DNA from: Miscanthus floridulus
Lineage: Eukaryota; Streptophyta; Magnoliopsida; Poales; Poaceae
Reading direction: 5' to 3'
Assembly (NCBI RefSeq): GCF_019320115.1
Contig: NC_089583.1
Span: forward strand, 78,617,739-78,681,738
Length of the DNA: 64,000 nucleotides
The notes beneath the pieces were generated by a model. The model did not search any database and was not told the origin of the DNA. It saw nothing but the letters and a program-made list of their open reading frames with translations. Shown piece by piece: positions 11,707-24,841 of this stretch; the first letter of the stretch is position 1; each line of letters opens with the position of its first letter. The position numbers and the translations under genes are program-made.

Positions 11707-12359
11707 GTGGATATGCTGACCAAACGTTTAGAGGATGCCAAGGCCATTGGGCTGGTGGCGCCTGATCTATATATTGGTGCACTTGGCCAATTTGGGGGTG
11801 TTGCTTCTTCGCTACCCTTTGATCCCTCGGTGTACATCATCTTCTCTTGGATGAAGTCTAACTTCACCAAGCTTTTGGATTTTGTTGGCGGGTCTATTGA
11901 TTTTGAAGCTCTTTCCACCACCACAAACTTTGCGAAGATGCTAGCCTAATCGGGTTGTACGCACACCGAAGGCTCTGAGATGAAAGATATTGAGAGCCTG
12001 GCCACGCTTGGGGAAACTTCCCAAACCCTTGCAAGATTGGTTCAGAATTTCATGAAGTTCTTCTAGGTGAAATTTGGCCATGCTGATGCTCGCTCGATGG
12101 CGGAGGCTCGGCGCGCCATAGTTAGCTAATTTTCCTTGGCTTGCTTTGTTTTGTAATTTCCTACTACCTTTTATGCTTTGTTTCATATGCTTATGAATCT
12201 TGCTATTTGCAGGAGCTATAGAAGACAGAGGCTGCACACACTGCTGTGGAGGCACAGACTTCCAAGGCTAGGGTAGCGGCCCTAAAGGCTCCATCTGGTG
12301 GTGCTGAGGCTGAGAAGATGAGGGGGGCCGCCTCTACTCCTATTAATCCGGAGGTGTAG
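11707..12359 (+). pseudogene. 3' part of antisense ORF of the outer Tat element
   Basis: Interrupted on the left by the chromovirus, so only the C-terminal part is here. It reads VDMLTKRLEDAKAIGLVAPDLY and on, with stops at 11947 and 12064. It resumes after a likely intron (donor GTTAGC at 12121; acceptor at 12211-12212, or 12220-12221, which also avoids a stop). The last exon (KTEAAHTAVEAQTSKARVAA) ends at TAG 12357-12359. The orientation is opposite to the pol gene of its host element, and the two converge. The region resembles in position and style the C-terminal part of the antisense gene at 27247-30998. Its product is not identifiable from this fragment alone. Confidence 0.6.
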
Positions 12360-14340
12360 TTTTTAGGCTTTTAGTTGCTAGCTTTAGGTTTAATCAAAGG
12401 CGGTGTATAGCTTTTGCTGATTTGGTGCCTACGCCAGTTAAGTCTTATTTGTAAATTTGTCCAAGGTAGTTGCCTTCTCTAGGCCTATGTAGGACATGCT
12501 ACCCTTAACTATGTATCAAGATGGAATTTATGTTAGCGGCGAACTATGGGAATATTGGCGTCAAAGTTTCCCAAGACCTTCTATCTTTGAAATGTTCGCC
12601 TTTGTGTCGTATGATATTGATGATGAATGCGCAGAGTTTGTTAGATCTCTTGCTTGGCGAGATCTTCACCCGCCTGTCTAGCTTTTGTGTTTTGAGCTTC
12701 GTTGTTTTATTAGCCTTTGTGCTTTTGTTAACTTATGATAGCAGGTCTTAATGCCTCTGGCGTTCTGCTTTGTAGCTACCTTCAGGCTTTTGTACACTTG
12801 TGGCATTCGTTTTAACGTTTGCGCTTGTAAGGCACGTTGTTGTACTATGTTCTTTTTAACTTTTGAATAAAGTTTATTTATATTCTTGATGGACACTTGT
12901 TTGAGTGTAGGATATTGTTTCAATTGTAATTTAGGCCAAAGACTTCTAGCTGATGGTACTTATTTTTCTGCTCTTGCCTCCGCTTCTTTCTTCTCTGGCT
13001 CCTATTGGAGATGAGTTTGTGCATCCGCACAGAAAAGCTAGGCCCTAGTCTTCAGCCTTTTGTCCTATGCAGAGGCTTTGTTACTTGATTGCTTCTGTGT
13101 AGTCCCCGCTGTTTGGTCTCTAGCTGTCGACAAGGAGGTTCTAGTGCATCACAGCGGAGAAGCTGAGGTGTTCATATTTGATCTTGCAATTGTTGCAAAG
13201 GCTTTGGCATAATTTGAGCACTCATCAGAGGTGCTAGTCTTCAATATTGATGCTTCTCTAGAGGCCACAATGCAATTTGAGCAAGCAATGGAGGTTGAGG
13301 AAGCCTTTCTTGGGCATTGTCTTTGTATGCACTTGGGTGAGAGTGTTGTTGCCTTCGGCCATGCTAGTGCAGCTGCGCTTCCATCGAACATGGTTGATGC
13401 TGAGCTGTACCGGTTGGTATCATCGATTGTGGGGGATGTTATGAGTCTTCATGCGATACCCTCCCGCAACCCTTGATACTGACCGCTTGCTAGCGGACTG
13501 TGATTGTGCAACACCTTCTGGAGGTTGTACAACACCATGTGGTAGAAGCATACAACCTCTCCGTAGCCTTCGCCAGGCTACACGAGCTGCTTTAGTTACG
13601 AGTCTTCGCATGGTATCTTGTAGTTGCCTTATCTCTAAGGATACTCCTGCCTCCATTGCTCTCTTGCCTTGCTCTATAGTGTGATAGGCTTTGGTTGTTT
13701 TGACCTCCCCCTGGCGCTCTCTAGAGTTAGTGACGTAGTGATGTACGGACTGAAGGTAATGCGGGGGGGGGGGGGGGGCTGCGTTTTATAGTCTCATGCT
13801 TGTATGTTTTAATAAATTTAACTCTTTATTTCTATTGTACTTTGGTCATTAATTCCTGATTGTGACCTGGTGCTTAATAAGGACAGGTCTTCGCCAGGTA
13901 TTTTTTTGCCCGATGCCTATAGCGAAGGTAGGTCTTTGTCGGGTTTTGTGGCCTTTTGGTCGTTTTGATGAATCTTTGATGCCTGATTGTGGACAGGGCT
14001 TTGCCAAGGTTATAGGCTATCATGGAGGTTGTTCCATACTTTAGAGCCTTCGGCTAAGGCAGTGGAAGGTCCTCTTTATCATGATGTCGTTGTCAAATGT
14101 TGTGGCTCCATTGCTAGCCACTTTCAACCTTCGCTTTTGGTAGTATTCTTGGGGGAATTCCTCTTTATATTTTAGAGGGTTTTACATGGGTCCTGCCTCG
14201 TTAAAAACCTCACCTCCGCTAGGAGCCCCCTTTGTGATGAAAAGGGTATAGGCCCTTTTGCACTAAATGTATTGATAAAATGTGAGAACTAAGATAGGTG
14301 GGGTAACCTTCACTTATAGTTCCATAGAGGCTACCTCTTT
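12360..14340. other. Outer Tat: spacer between antisense ORF and pol
   Basis: About 2 kb between two convergent reading units. An AATAAA at 12866-12871 on the plus strand could serve as poly(A) signal for the antisense gene. Short plus-strand open stretches occur at 13231-13476 and after a frame change to about 13690 (VEEAFLGHCLCMHLGES); they could be degenerate coding sequence, but I cannot assign them. A run of 16 G lies at 13763-13778. Near 14190 the phrase CCTCGTTAAAAACCTCACC resembles a stretch I have seen near the 3' ends of plant gypsy transcripts (memory, uncertain). Confidence 0.45.
13763..13778. repeat. Poly-G/poly-C run of 16
   Basis: Uninterrupted homopolymer in the spacer of the outer Tat element. 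Its length may be unreliable in sequencing. Confidence 0.9.
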
Positions 14341-14344
14341 ACAA

Positions 14345-16414
14345 TTATATGTAGAACCTTCGCAAACTATCAATGTTCCAAGTATGAGTGGTTGTCTTAC
14401 CTTCACCGTCTATTAGGAAAAATGACCTTGATCTTCTAGAGGCCTTCGCTATGTATGGGCCTTCCCATTTTGGTTGGAGTTTTCCTACGTTAGCTGCATT
14501 GGGCTTCCTCCTTAGGACTAGGTCTCCATCTCGTATGAGCTTTCTAGCCACCTGGCTGTCTCTCCATCTTCTGGTTTGGTCTTGGTATTTGGTGATGTTT
14601 TCTACTACTTCCAGTCTTATGCCTTCGATTATTTCTTTGGAGTATTCTTCATCTTGTGCCAAGACTTGTTTCATTACACAGAGGCTCTGATGCTTGATCT
14701 CCTTAGGTAGCATTGCTTCTTCGCCATATAGAAGCTTGAATGGTGTAAAGCCCGTCATCCTGGATGTTGTGGTGTTATGAGACCACACCACCTTTGGTAG
14801 TTCCTCTACCCATTTACCTTTGCGGAGGTTGAATAGGGTTTTCAAGATTGCTGAGAATATTACTCTGTTAGCTCTTTATACTGCTCAATTTGACTCCAGA
14901 TGATAGACTGATGCAAAGGCTATTTTTGTGTCTATGCTTTTGCAAAATTCTTTGATTTTGTCTGAGTCGAATTGCTTCCCATTGTCAACTGTTAGGGTTC
15001 TTGGTACTCCGAATCTACAGATTATGTTCTGCCAGAAGAACTTTTTCACTGATTCTCAAGTGATTGCTGCTAGTGGCTTTGCTTTGATCCACCTTGTGAA
15101 GTACTCGATTGCTACTACTGCAAACTTGTTCCCCCTTGTGAAGGTTGCAATGGCCCAACAAGGTCCATGCCCATCTCTGTAAGGGCCAAGTAGGTGGGAT
15201 GAGTTGTACTATAGCTGAAGGCTTTGACTGAAGTGGGGAGGTGCTTTGGCATGCTTCACATGTCTTGCCAATTTCTTCTGCATCTTTGATGTGCGTGGGC
15301 CAATAGAATCCCTACCTAATGGCCTTTGCAGATAATGCTCTTGGGCCAATGGGTGAGCCGCATATCCCTGAGTGAATTTATTTGAGGAGCTCCTTGCCTT
15401 TGCTCTGGGTTATGCATTTGAGCAGCAGTTGGACTATGCCTTTTTATATAGGATCCAATTTACTAATGTGCAGGTTCTTGCCCTGGCAACCATTCTTGCT
15501 ATGCTTGCCTCATCTTCTAAATGTTGTACATTATTTATCTAATCAATGATGACTTGTCTCCAATCTTCGAATTCTATGAGTAAGACTTGCTTGAATGCCT
15601 TCATAGTTGCTTGTGTTGTAGGTACTTGGAGTACCTAGTAGAATGTTCCATCTGGTATTGGCAGATTGTTTGCCACTACCTTCGCTAGCTCATCGGCCTC
15701 TGAGATTTCTGCTATTGGTATGTATTTCAAAGTGAATCCCTGGAACCTTTGCTCTAGTGACCTTACTGTTCCCAAGTATTAGACCAATTCTGGCTCTCAA
15801 GCCAAGTACTCTTTTTCAACTTGCCCGGCCATAACATGAGAGTCTATTTTTGCTAGTATCGTTTTTGCACCTAGTGCCTTTGCTTTATTGAGTCCTAGTA
15901 TGAGGCCTTCGTACTCTGCAACGTTGTTTGTTGCTTTAAACTCTAGTCTAGCTACATACTTGGATCGGATGCCTGATGGTGCAATTAGTACGGTGGAGGC
16001 TCCTGCTCCTTGATGTCCCCAAGCCCTATCTGTATAGAGTGTCTAGACTTGAGCTTGAGTTGGTTGACTTTGATGCACCGAAGGTGTCCAATCTACCAAG
16101 GTTGAGATTTTATTACTGTTCTTGGCACATAGTTGAGGTCAAATTGGGACAACTCTATTGCCCATCTTCCTATTCTTTCGAAGGCCTCTTTGTTGCTAAA
16201 TATGTCTCCGAGTGGCTACGACGATGGCACTGTGATCTTGTGCGCTTGGAACTAATGCTTCCACTTTCTTGAAGAGATCAAGACGGCGTATGCTATCTTT
16301 TTTATTTCTATATAGTTCAGCTTTGCTCCTAATAATGCTTCTAAGATGTAGTAGACGGGTTGCTACCTTGGATTCTTCTTCTTTCTCTTGGACGAGTACT
16401 CCACTAACTGCGTG
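14345..16414 (-). pseudogene. Outer Tat pol, 3' part: second RNase H and integrase
   Basis: The open C-terminal block (14345-14845) is the end of integrase: WSHNTTTSRMTGFTPFKLLY, then LQPKWEGPYIAK and the closing TTHTWNIDSLRRFYI. Upstream, reading is broken by many stops. At about 15700-15960 an RNase H with EFKATNNVAEYEGLILGL and KIDSHVMAGQVEKEYL is readable. This is the archaeal-like second RNase H typical of the Tat lineage. The gene is interrupted at 16414 by the solo LTR and continues at 21098. Confidence 0.82.
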
Positions 16415-19400
16415 GTCGGTGTAACAGAACCGACCAAATCATAAGAACGTAAGTACAAAAACAATCACCGAAGCGATCAAATTCCTGTACTTAAGCTCCC
16501 ATAATCCCGGTAGTCTAGAAATCACGAAGGATTTCAACCAACTCTCGACATATAAACCAAGATCGTAATGATTCAACACAACACATCATCTGTTACAACA
16601 TTTCACAAGTAGCATTCGGATTACATCCATCAGAGTTGAATTAGAATATTACAAACCAAGTTTGAGTGTGCGGAAACAACATAGTTTAGTACAAAACATC
16701 AAGGTTTTCAAATACATTGCCAAGTCTGAGTCATGTCCCACAAAAGCATTATCAGGTATGAGAACTAGTAGAGACCGCGCCCAACGGTCTAGTCTTCATC
16801 CCCAGCTGGGAGAAGGCAGTACTTGCAGCAACCAAAGTAGAACTGGTCATCTGCAATAGGTGGGAGATAAACCCTGAGTATGAGAAGGTACTCAGCTAGA
16901 CTTACCCGACAAAAACAGAAATAAAGACACCAAGGATCATGCAAGGCTTTTTAGGTGGGCTAGCTTGACACAGTTGCAGAAAAGAGCTTAAGATTATGGT
17001 AACCAATTTAAACTTAGCATCAAGCTTATCATTATTTACCTGTCCACTAGATTAGCACCTGTACTAGAGCACTCACTTATTAGGAGCAAACAGTATTAAC
17101 CATAGCAGGTATAATAAGGCTGTCATCATCATATCATCATTGCCGAACCATTATGTTATTAAGTGTATCTACATTGGAGATAAGCCCGTCAAGTTCTCAC
17201 TAACCGGGAGAGACGGCGATTCGAATCGAATTACAACTCAGCTGAGGGGGTATTCCTAACTCTCACCCTGGCATACTTAGCAAGGGTAGCCGTGGGTTAC
17301 CTTTGGTACAACTCAGGAACCAAATTCGCGGGTTCGATCAGCGCCAGCGCTCTCAGGGATTACCCTTCTGCCAGGACGATCAGGACTTTTAAATCACCTG
17401 CCCTTGGACTCACGCCTACGGCTCCCCTCCGAGGCGTACTTTATACTTATCGACTCCCGGCCTGAGTTGAGCTACTCGGCTTCGCGGTCGGTCTCCAGAC
17501 CCGGCCAACTAAGAGAGAGGCATGCGTTCAACATGAACAGGAAAGGCTCCAAGAATCAGTCCTTAAGCGACGCAGACGGAGTCACTGCAAACCGGCAAGC
17601 CTCCGTCCGGTCTTCATTTCAAATTAAGACGGGTTCTTTTCCACGATAGCAAATATAGCCAACCGTGCCACATGTATATTCCTATATCTCGCAGGTGACA
17701 GGAAATCACCCGACTTCTACCGCGTTTAAGCAGGGATAAGCACTACTCGAGCCTGAGCTACATGGGATTTAGGGTAACAATATCTGGACAAGGAATTGGG
17801 TAACCAATGCAGCAAGTGTTTGCATCCAACACCTAAACTTAATGCAACAATATATATATGTAACAATAATACTGTACTGCATTTCGGAAATTAGGAGGCT
17901 TAATATGCTCCGGGGCTTGCCTTTCACAAAGTTGCAAGGACGGTGATCCGGGCACTCAACAGCGACCTCGTCTGGCACTTCTCCTGAAGGCTGCTCCTCC
18001 TGAATCTCCGGTGTCGGCTGCTGCTGCTCGCTCAGTTCCTCGAATTCCAGTAGGGTTACTCCTTTCGGTACACCTATTGCATGCCGATGCAAAATATAAT
18101 TATCATGGATGCATAAGGAATGACATGATGCTCATGATGAATGAATCACAGTGAGTGTTTACGAAAGTATCACTGGACACTCGTTTACCGAGTAGTTGGC
18201 TCTATTCAAATCACTTTAAGCATGTATCTACTTAACTTAAAGACAAGATCAACTTACCTAACTTGCATAACCTAAGGTAAAGATGCTCATCTTCAGTTAA
18301 AGGCCTAACACCTAGGAACATTACCACAACTTAGAAATAATAAAGGTATACATAATTTAACATTTAAGTTTCATATGCATACAAGTAGTCCCTTAATTAA
18401 ATCACAACTAAAGTTCTACAACTCCAAATGACTTGCATGAGGACATTCTGGAAAGCTTATGAAATTCTCTACAAAACATTTGTAAACATCAAAGTATGAT
18501 TCTTATGTTAACTAAATCAATTTCCAGCAAACCTAGAATCTGTCCCGAATGACGGGGTTACTAACTTAATTATTTAATGATTGTGCAAAAGCATACTTTG
18601 ATCAAACCAAGTTTACCAACTTGTTTTGCATACCTAATAAACATCAGAAAGTATAGTGTCAACTTCTAAATAAATTATTTAATACTCTTTTCTAATTTAT
18701 CTAGTTAATTAGGTGATTAAAGCAATATATAGTAAAACTATTCAGAAAAATCTATAAAAATTACAGTAGCTATCTCCTGCGTCACATAGGCTACCATAAA
18801 AATTTCAAAGCCATTGAGTAAGTATAACAGTCTACACAAAAATGATAAGGCATACTGGCTTAAAATGGCATAATTAAGAAATCCTAACGAAAAGTGTCAA
18901 GCAACAGATTTCACATTTTTCCTAGCATTATTCTAGCATAATAATAGTACCCACCAAATTTTACCTTTACTGGATCTATAGAAAAATTATGAAAATTCAC
19001 ACAAGATCCACCCATTAATAAAAGGAAATTCTATAACTTAAAAACTACACATGCACTAGCTCTGAAATTTTAACCAGAGACTCTACTAAATCAAAATAGA
19101 GGACCCACAAAATTTCATAATTTTTGGGCCACAGAAACTCAAGATAAAATTCAAACAAGTTTGCATGCTTCTAAAAACACATTTCAAACTCCTATTTAAT
19201 TCATCCAATTTTTCTAAATCATGTGCTCATATAATATTTTTATTAAATACTAGACATGACCAAGAACTTAACAAAATTAGAACCATAGCATTTGGATCTA
19301 TATACTAGGAGCTACATATTTTTCAAGATGTACATAAATCTGTGAAATAAATAAACAAAACAAAATAGGAAAACAACACTCAGCCCTACTCGGGCCAGCC

Positions 19401-21097
19401 CAAGAAACGGCGGCCCACGAGTGCACAGGCGCGGCCCAAGCTGATGGCGCGGCCTAGCGTGCTCCCGCCGCGCGCGTCAACGGCTGACAGGGCGGACCCG
19501 CGTGTCAGCGAGAGAAGCAGGGGAGGAGCGACGGCCGGTGGCGTAGCTCGCCGACGGTGGCTTCTCCGGCGACGATGACGGCACCAACGTGACCGCCTCA
19601 ACCTCACGCGTTGATTGATACCCTAACCCCAAACCCTACCGGTCTCTAGGTGCGCCGGCCATGGAGCTCGGTGGCTCGGCCATGGCGCACGGCGGCGCGC
19701 GGCCGTGTTCCGGCTCAACGGCGGCGAATCCAGTGACTACGTCTTCGAGGTAGACACTACAGCTCCTAAGGGTCCCCATGCACGCACTAAGAGAGGCAGG
19801 AAGGGAGCGGAGGCGGCCAGCCACGATGAGCGCTAGCTCCGGCGAGGTTTGGCCATGGCGACGGCGTCGGAAAAATGGCCAATGGCCCTCACCTAGGGCT
19901 CGGATGTCGTGGCTAGAAGGCCGATGAGTTAGAGGAGGGCACGGCGGAGCTCTGGACGGAAGCTAGCTGGCGGTGGTGACCCGGTGAGCAGGCGTGAGCA
20001 CGACGGAGCAATGGCGGAGCTGCTGGTCAGTTGCTGCTCGCGGTGGAAGGCGAAGGAAAAACGAAATGGGACGGCGAGTGCGTTCAGCAGGCGCGCGGAG
20101 TGACTTCAGACACGGCTCCGACGCCAGGAGGCGCACGGCGCGTGGCCAGCGCGAGCAGGAGTCCGGCGATGGGTGGCGGACACGCGGCGTCGTATTTCTG
20201 AAACTTGATCACTGTAGCCCTGATTCAGTGCTCAATTCCGAGGACAGACAGCGCCCATTCGACGATCATTAACTCCTAATCTGTGGCGATCCAGGTTAAG
20301 CCATAGTTAACAAAGTTGGAGACCTACATGAGTACTACAAGTTTACTAATTGGAGCTCGATCTAGTTCGGCTTGGTCAGTGAGATACAGTGCTCCAAACA
20401 TCAGCTCATGAAACTGAAATCTGCTTGGGACTTAGAAAAATTTGCTAAGTATGAAATCAGCATGTACATCTGACTTGTGGGCCATGTTTGAGCATGTTCT
20501 AGCCATTTTCATGAATTGGCCATAAAACAACTTTTGTTCCTTGATAAATTATCTACAACTTTTGTAAAGAGCGCACAGCCATGCAAAGCTTCTAAGTTGG
20601 ACTTTTGAATCAGTCAAATGATGACACTCCATGGGTCAATTTAAGTCAAACTTGCACTTGAGGACATTTTGGTCATTTTGGTCTACATGAACAATGTTCC
20701 AACAAGTAAACTAAATGTAGTTAAGGTGTATTATACCATGATCAACCATTTTACAAAGTTGTTATACCACCTCTACTGATCACATGTGATAAAGAAAGTA
20801 AAACAAGCAATTCATACATATGTTTCAATACAATGTTTCACATGTTGCATGACCTTGTTGTTATCCTATACTTGTCACATTACTACCATATTGCCATGTT
20901 TCCAAGTATGAGAGTTTCATGTAACATTCACATGTTGCACTACTACCATTCACAACAATCAAGCATGAAACATACACGGTTGAAAATGTTGCATATGCAC
21001 GTTTCAGTAACAATGACATGATGACATAGATAATGCACATGTTTATGAAATGACATGCAATTTAGTGGAAGCCAAACACCTAGGGTGTTACAGTCGG
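16415..21097 (-). mobile_element. Solo LTR of a Tekay-type chromovirus, TSD GTCGG
   Basis: A 4673-bp LTR (16420-21092) with TGTAACACC...GGTTCTGTTACA ends in minus orientation is flanked by identical 5-bp GTCGG (16415-16419 and 21093-21097). No internal region is present, so it is the product of recombination between two LTRs. It is related to, but clearly diverged from, the LTR at 7206-11706 and is closer to the LTR at 62881. It carries the same GC-rich block (about 19380-20230), hairpin and 55-nt GT-AG segment. ORFs inside it are not credible genes. Confidence 0.95.
16851..16905 (-). other. Conserved 55-nt GT-AG segment in Tekay LTR (copy 2)
   Basis: Same spacing and boundaries as at 7631-7685: GTAAGTCTAGCTGAG opening, ATTGCAG closing, with the TGAGTA/TACTCA stem inside. 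Confidence 0.45.
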
Positions 21098-22241
21098 AGG
21101 TTGCAACATACAATAGTAATGGTGCCTCCGGATCTGGTACTATGACTAGGAGTTTGGTAGCCATGTAACTTTTGAGCTGCTAGAAAGCCTTCGACTATTC
21201 TAGACCCCATTCTACTTTGTCTTCGCCTCTCAGAGCTTTGAAGAATGGAAGGTTGCGCTCTACTGATTTATAGATGAATCTATTTAGCAATGCTATTCTT
21301 CCTGTGAGCTTTTGAACTTCTTTTTTGGTTGATGGTTCTACCATTGAGATTATGGCCATCGTCTTCTCTGGATTGGCTCTTATGCCTTCAGGTCCTATAA
21401 TATACCCAAGCATTTTGCTTCTGCTTATGCTGAAGACACTTTCCTGGTTTAGCTTGAGTCCAGCTTCCCTGAGGTTGGCAAAGATTTCTTTGACATCTGT
21501 GATGTGATCTTCATTCTTGCTCATCACCACAATGTCATCAACATAAGCTATGATGTTTTTCTGTAGCTAGGGGCCAAGGACAGCTTTTGTCAGTCTTGCG
21601 AAGGTTAAGCTTGCGTCCTTAAGCCCTTCAGGCATTCTGATGTAACAATATGTTCCAAAAGGGGTAGTGAAGCTTGTCTTTTCCTCATATTCCTTGTTGG
21701 GCCAGATCTGGTGATATCTTGAGAAACAATCAAGGAGTGAAAATCACTTGCAACTAGCTGCCTTGTCGACGAAGGTATCTATTCTAGGTAGGGGGAATGG
21801 ATCTTTTTTTCAGGCCTTGTTTAGATCTGTGAAATCTATGCACATCCTCATCTTTCTATTTTTCTTTAGCACCAGCACTACATTTGCTAGCCACTCTGAG
21901 TACTTAACTTCTCAAATGACATTGGCATCTAACAGCCTCTGCACCTTAGCCTTTGCACCTAATATTCTGTCTTCCAACATTTTCCTTTGTCATTGCTTTC
22001 TTGGCTTTATTTTGGGGTTGATGTCAAGGGAGTGTTGTATGATATCTCTACTGACTCCTTTCAAGTCTGAGGCTAAACAGGCGAAGATGTCTTTATTATT
22101 TGCTAAGGTTTCTATGAGCTCTGCCTCTTCATCTTTAGAAAGATTGCCTCCGATAATGACTTTCTTGTCTGGTACTGCAACTTCCAATGGGACTGACTTT
22201 GTTTCTTCCTGATCTTTGAGGTCTATCTTGCCCTTTGGCAT
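21098..22241 (-). pseudogene. Outer Tat reverse transcriptase
   Basis: Minus-strand RT with the catalytic AYVDDIVVMSK at about 21510-21550, followed by the thumb and connection (SKMLGYIIGPEGIRANPEK, 21380-21440). N-terminal to it, an open stretch at 21990-22241 (LSKDEEAELIETLANNKDIFA) leads into the fingers (SEWLANVVLVLKKNRKMRMC, about 21850-21910). Stops at 21989, about 21918 and about 21820 break the frame. The 3' continuation lies on the far side of the solo LTR. Confidence 0.85.
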
Positions 22242-22250
22242 GTACGGAGG

Positions 22251-22680
22251 CTATGGCATATTGCTCTTGGCTGACTCAACAGAGTTCATGTTTTGCTTTG
22301 ATTTGTATATGGCTCTTTCTATGTTCCTTGCCTCCTTCTGACTGTCGTGGATAGTGATGATGCTGTGTAGCACTGGTAATTTCATACATAAGTAGCCCAT
22401 ATGTATGGCTGCATTGAACTTGTTTGCAAACCCTCTGCCGAAGATAGTATTGTATGGGTAGTAGAGGTCTACTACATTGAAGGTTACATATTCTATCCTT
22501 GCATTCTCTTGGCCTCCAAAGGACACTGGCAGGGATATTTTGCCTAGAGCATTGATTTTCTTTCCTCTGAACCCAATTAGTGGGGAGTCCAAAGGCTGCA
22601 ACTGACTTCTGCTTAAATTCATTTGGTCAAAGGCATTGACAAAAATGATATCCACTGAGCTTCCTAAGTCTATTAGAACC
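22251..22680 (-). pseudogene. Outer Tat protease
   Basis: Retropepsin-like segment with [18 protein letters not shown] at about 22625-22680 and [20 protein letters not shown] further on. The active site reads Asp-Leu-Gly rather than the usual Asp-Thr/Ser-Gly. Tat proteases often vary at this position, so this may or may not be a lesion. It lies between gag remnants and RT in the expected order. Confidence 0.7.
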
Positions 22681-23522
22681 CTGTTAATTTCCTAGCCAGC
22701 TATATTGGCCTTGATCACCATAGTGTTAGTGTTGGGATAACTCTCCAACTGGAGGTCTTGTTCTGAGAATGTGATTGGTGTCCTTGACTAGTCTATGCAG
22801 CGTACTAGGCCTTGGACGGCTACGTTGTTAACAAGCCTGAGATGGTCTTTCTTTTGCTTCTTTGTCTAGAACTCCATTGAGGAGCCTCTAGCTATTAGTA
22901 GTATGATGCCTATCATAGGCAGAGGTGTGTTAGGGTTGATTTGGTTTTCTGGGTTTGGTTCATTTTTTGGGAGTGGCTAGCTGTGGTGGGGGTGGAGGCG
23001 GAGGTAATGCTTCAAACTGTCTGTTGTGAATTTGGGCTAGTTGTGTTGTCTCAATGAATATTATGTGCGGAGGCCTTGGATTTACGTAGGTGAGGTTGTC
23101 TTCTACATGTTGATTACTGGCCTACCCTTACTGCTGGGAGCTTGGTCACCATGTAGGTAAAAAGCTAGGGTAGCATGCGGCTACTAAGGTGGATGGGTGG
23201 ATTTGATTGGAGTTGAGACTTGGTAGATTGGGCAATATGGCTGCTGTGAAGGTGCAGTGAAGGTATGGTTGACTACTCTAGTAGGTTGTTGTAGCAGAGG
23301 TTGAGGGTTTGCCCTGTTCTTTATCCTCTCTTGAGTTTCCTTCGCATCTGGCCCTCTGGTGATGTGCCCTTTGTTCTCTCTGTGAAAGAAACAGTACTGC
23401 CTTCACTCTCTTGGTTCATGATTTTTGTTTCAGTTCTTCTTTTGATTGTATTTCTTGCCTTTGTATTTATTCTATGGTGCTTTGTCTAGGACTGCCTTCG
23501 GCATTTGCTACCGTTGCTAGAT
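22681..23522 (-). pseudogene. Outer Tat gag, C-terminal part
   Basis: Low-complexity, stop-ridden sequence containing, near 23340-23400, a Cys/His segment (QYCFFHRENKGHITRG) typical of the Tat gag C-terminal region. It is cut at 23522 by the insertion of the plus-strand deleted Tat element (TSD GTTCC) and continues at 40546. Confidence 0.65.
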
Positions 23523-24369
23523 GTTCCTATCAGGTTCATAAACCTAGGGTCCCTCATGGACCGGCTTCCCAGCAAAGCCTCGGCCTAGTAGACAACGTTG
23601 CGAACCAATACGCAATTCTTGGGGCGGCCCAAGTACCTAAACGATAGGCTAGAAGGGTGATCCAATCTTCGATCGGAAGGCCTAGCTGAGGAGGAACAGC
23701 GCCCGCTTTTGACTCTGGCCCGCCTCTCTGACTAGAGCACTCGCTTCGGTCTCTAGCCCACCTCTAGATGACCTCTCCAACCAGAAGGCCTAGCCAAAAC
23801 ACCACTTCTGACTCTGACCCGCTTCTTCGACAGGGAAGACGTCGAACCCCTGCTTACAGCTCCTCTTCGACTGGTGCAATCAGAGCCGACTAGGACCAAC
23901 TGACTAGGGATGCCCACTCGATAAGGACCAGGAAACAAACTAAGAATGTAAGGTAGGGCGCACAAGTCAAACCGCAATACCAGGGACCATACCCTGTGCA
24001 CCTGCTAGATAGTACCCTATGACCCTCCTGGCACGACAAAACCAAAGCAGTGGTAGGCGCTGATATTTTCCCCTACAGTGTTGTAGGCGCCATCAACTCC
24101 CATACCAGACGAGCACGGTAAGGCTCCCCCCATATGCCTCTAGGCATCAACAGTGTTGTGGGTGCTAGCATTTACCTTACCAGATGAACATGGTAAAACC
24201 CCTCACATGCCTTTGGGCATCAACAGTATAGCAGGCACCGACATCTGCTATGTCGAAAGAAGATGACACAACCTCCCACATGCATCTGACATTAAATAGT
24301 GACATTAATTATGGGCGCCTACAATCATCTTGTACCCGACGGCGTGGGTAACAAGACTTAGCATACATA

Positions 24370-24388
24370 CTCTCTCTCTCTCTCTCTT
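24370..24388 (+). repeat. (CT)n microsatellite in LTR promoter
   Basis: Run of CT dinucleotides about 20 bases upstream of the LTR TATA box; shorter in the 3' LTR (40130-40144). Confidence 0.85.
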
Positions 24389-24407
24389 GTTAGGTCATCC
24401 CCTTCAT

Positions 24408-24417
24408 CTATAAAAGG
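24408..24417 (+). promoter_or_regulatory. LTR TATA box
   Basis: CTATAAAAGG in the 5' LTR; the 3' LTR keeps TTATAAAAGG at about 40164-40173. It would set the start of the element's genomic RNA. Confidence 0.7.
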
Positions 24418-24788
24418 GGATGCGCTCTCTCCCAAAAAGAGGATCGATCAAGTTCACTAGCACATAACAACAGAACCACTAGGTTCAAACCACAAGCACA
24501 CGCTCGAACACTTAGCACATAGCGGAGCTCCTATCACTCTCGGCCCCTCTGACCAGAGTCTGACTGGACCTCTTGTACCCCCCATCTTTTTCTCTTCCAT
24601 TTGTAACTCCATTGCAAACTTCGAGCACCTAGGCTCAAGAATAAAGTCACCGACCGACTCAAACTTGACGTAGGGCATGTTGCCTAAACTAGTATAAACC
24701 CTGTGTTATTGAGTGCTAGGCTACCTCCAATCACAACGTACGGCAAAACTACAAATATTTATATGTTGGTCACTTTCTGCACCGACAA

Positions 24789-24806
24789 TTGGCGTCGTCC
24801 GTGGGG
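24789..24806 (+). other. Primer-binding site of the deleted Tat element
   Basis: TTGGCGTCGTCCGTGGGG lies one base after the LTR end. It resembles the TGGCGCCGTC.GTGGGG sites of grass Tat elements. Confidence 0.8.
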
Positions 24807-24841
24807 AAGACATTGTACGTTCAAAACTTTTTGGTCATCAG

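Larger units (their letters stand above)
23528..24787 (+). repeat. 5' LTR of the deleted Tat element (1260 bp)
   Basis: Runs from TATCAGG to CACCGACA. A TATAAAAGG box at 24409-24417 follows a (CT)n tract (24370-24388). At 24050-24250 short subrepeats share GTGTTGTAGGCGC and GGGCATCAACAGT. It matches 32948-33709 plus 40043-40540. Confidence 0.92.

Noticed and set aside
19386..20272. Arg-rich ORFs in the solo LTR
   Set aside because: Same reason: a GC-rich island in an LTR, no recognisable protein.
22625..22680. Protease of the outer Tat killed by Asp-Leu-Gly
   Set aside because: Tat proteases vary after the catalytic Asp, so this change alone was not counted as a lesion.
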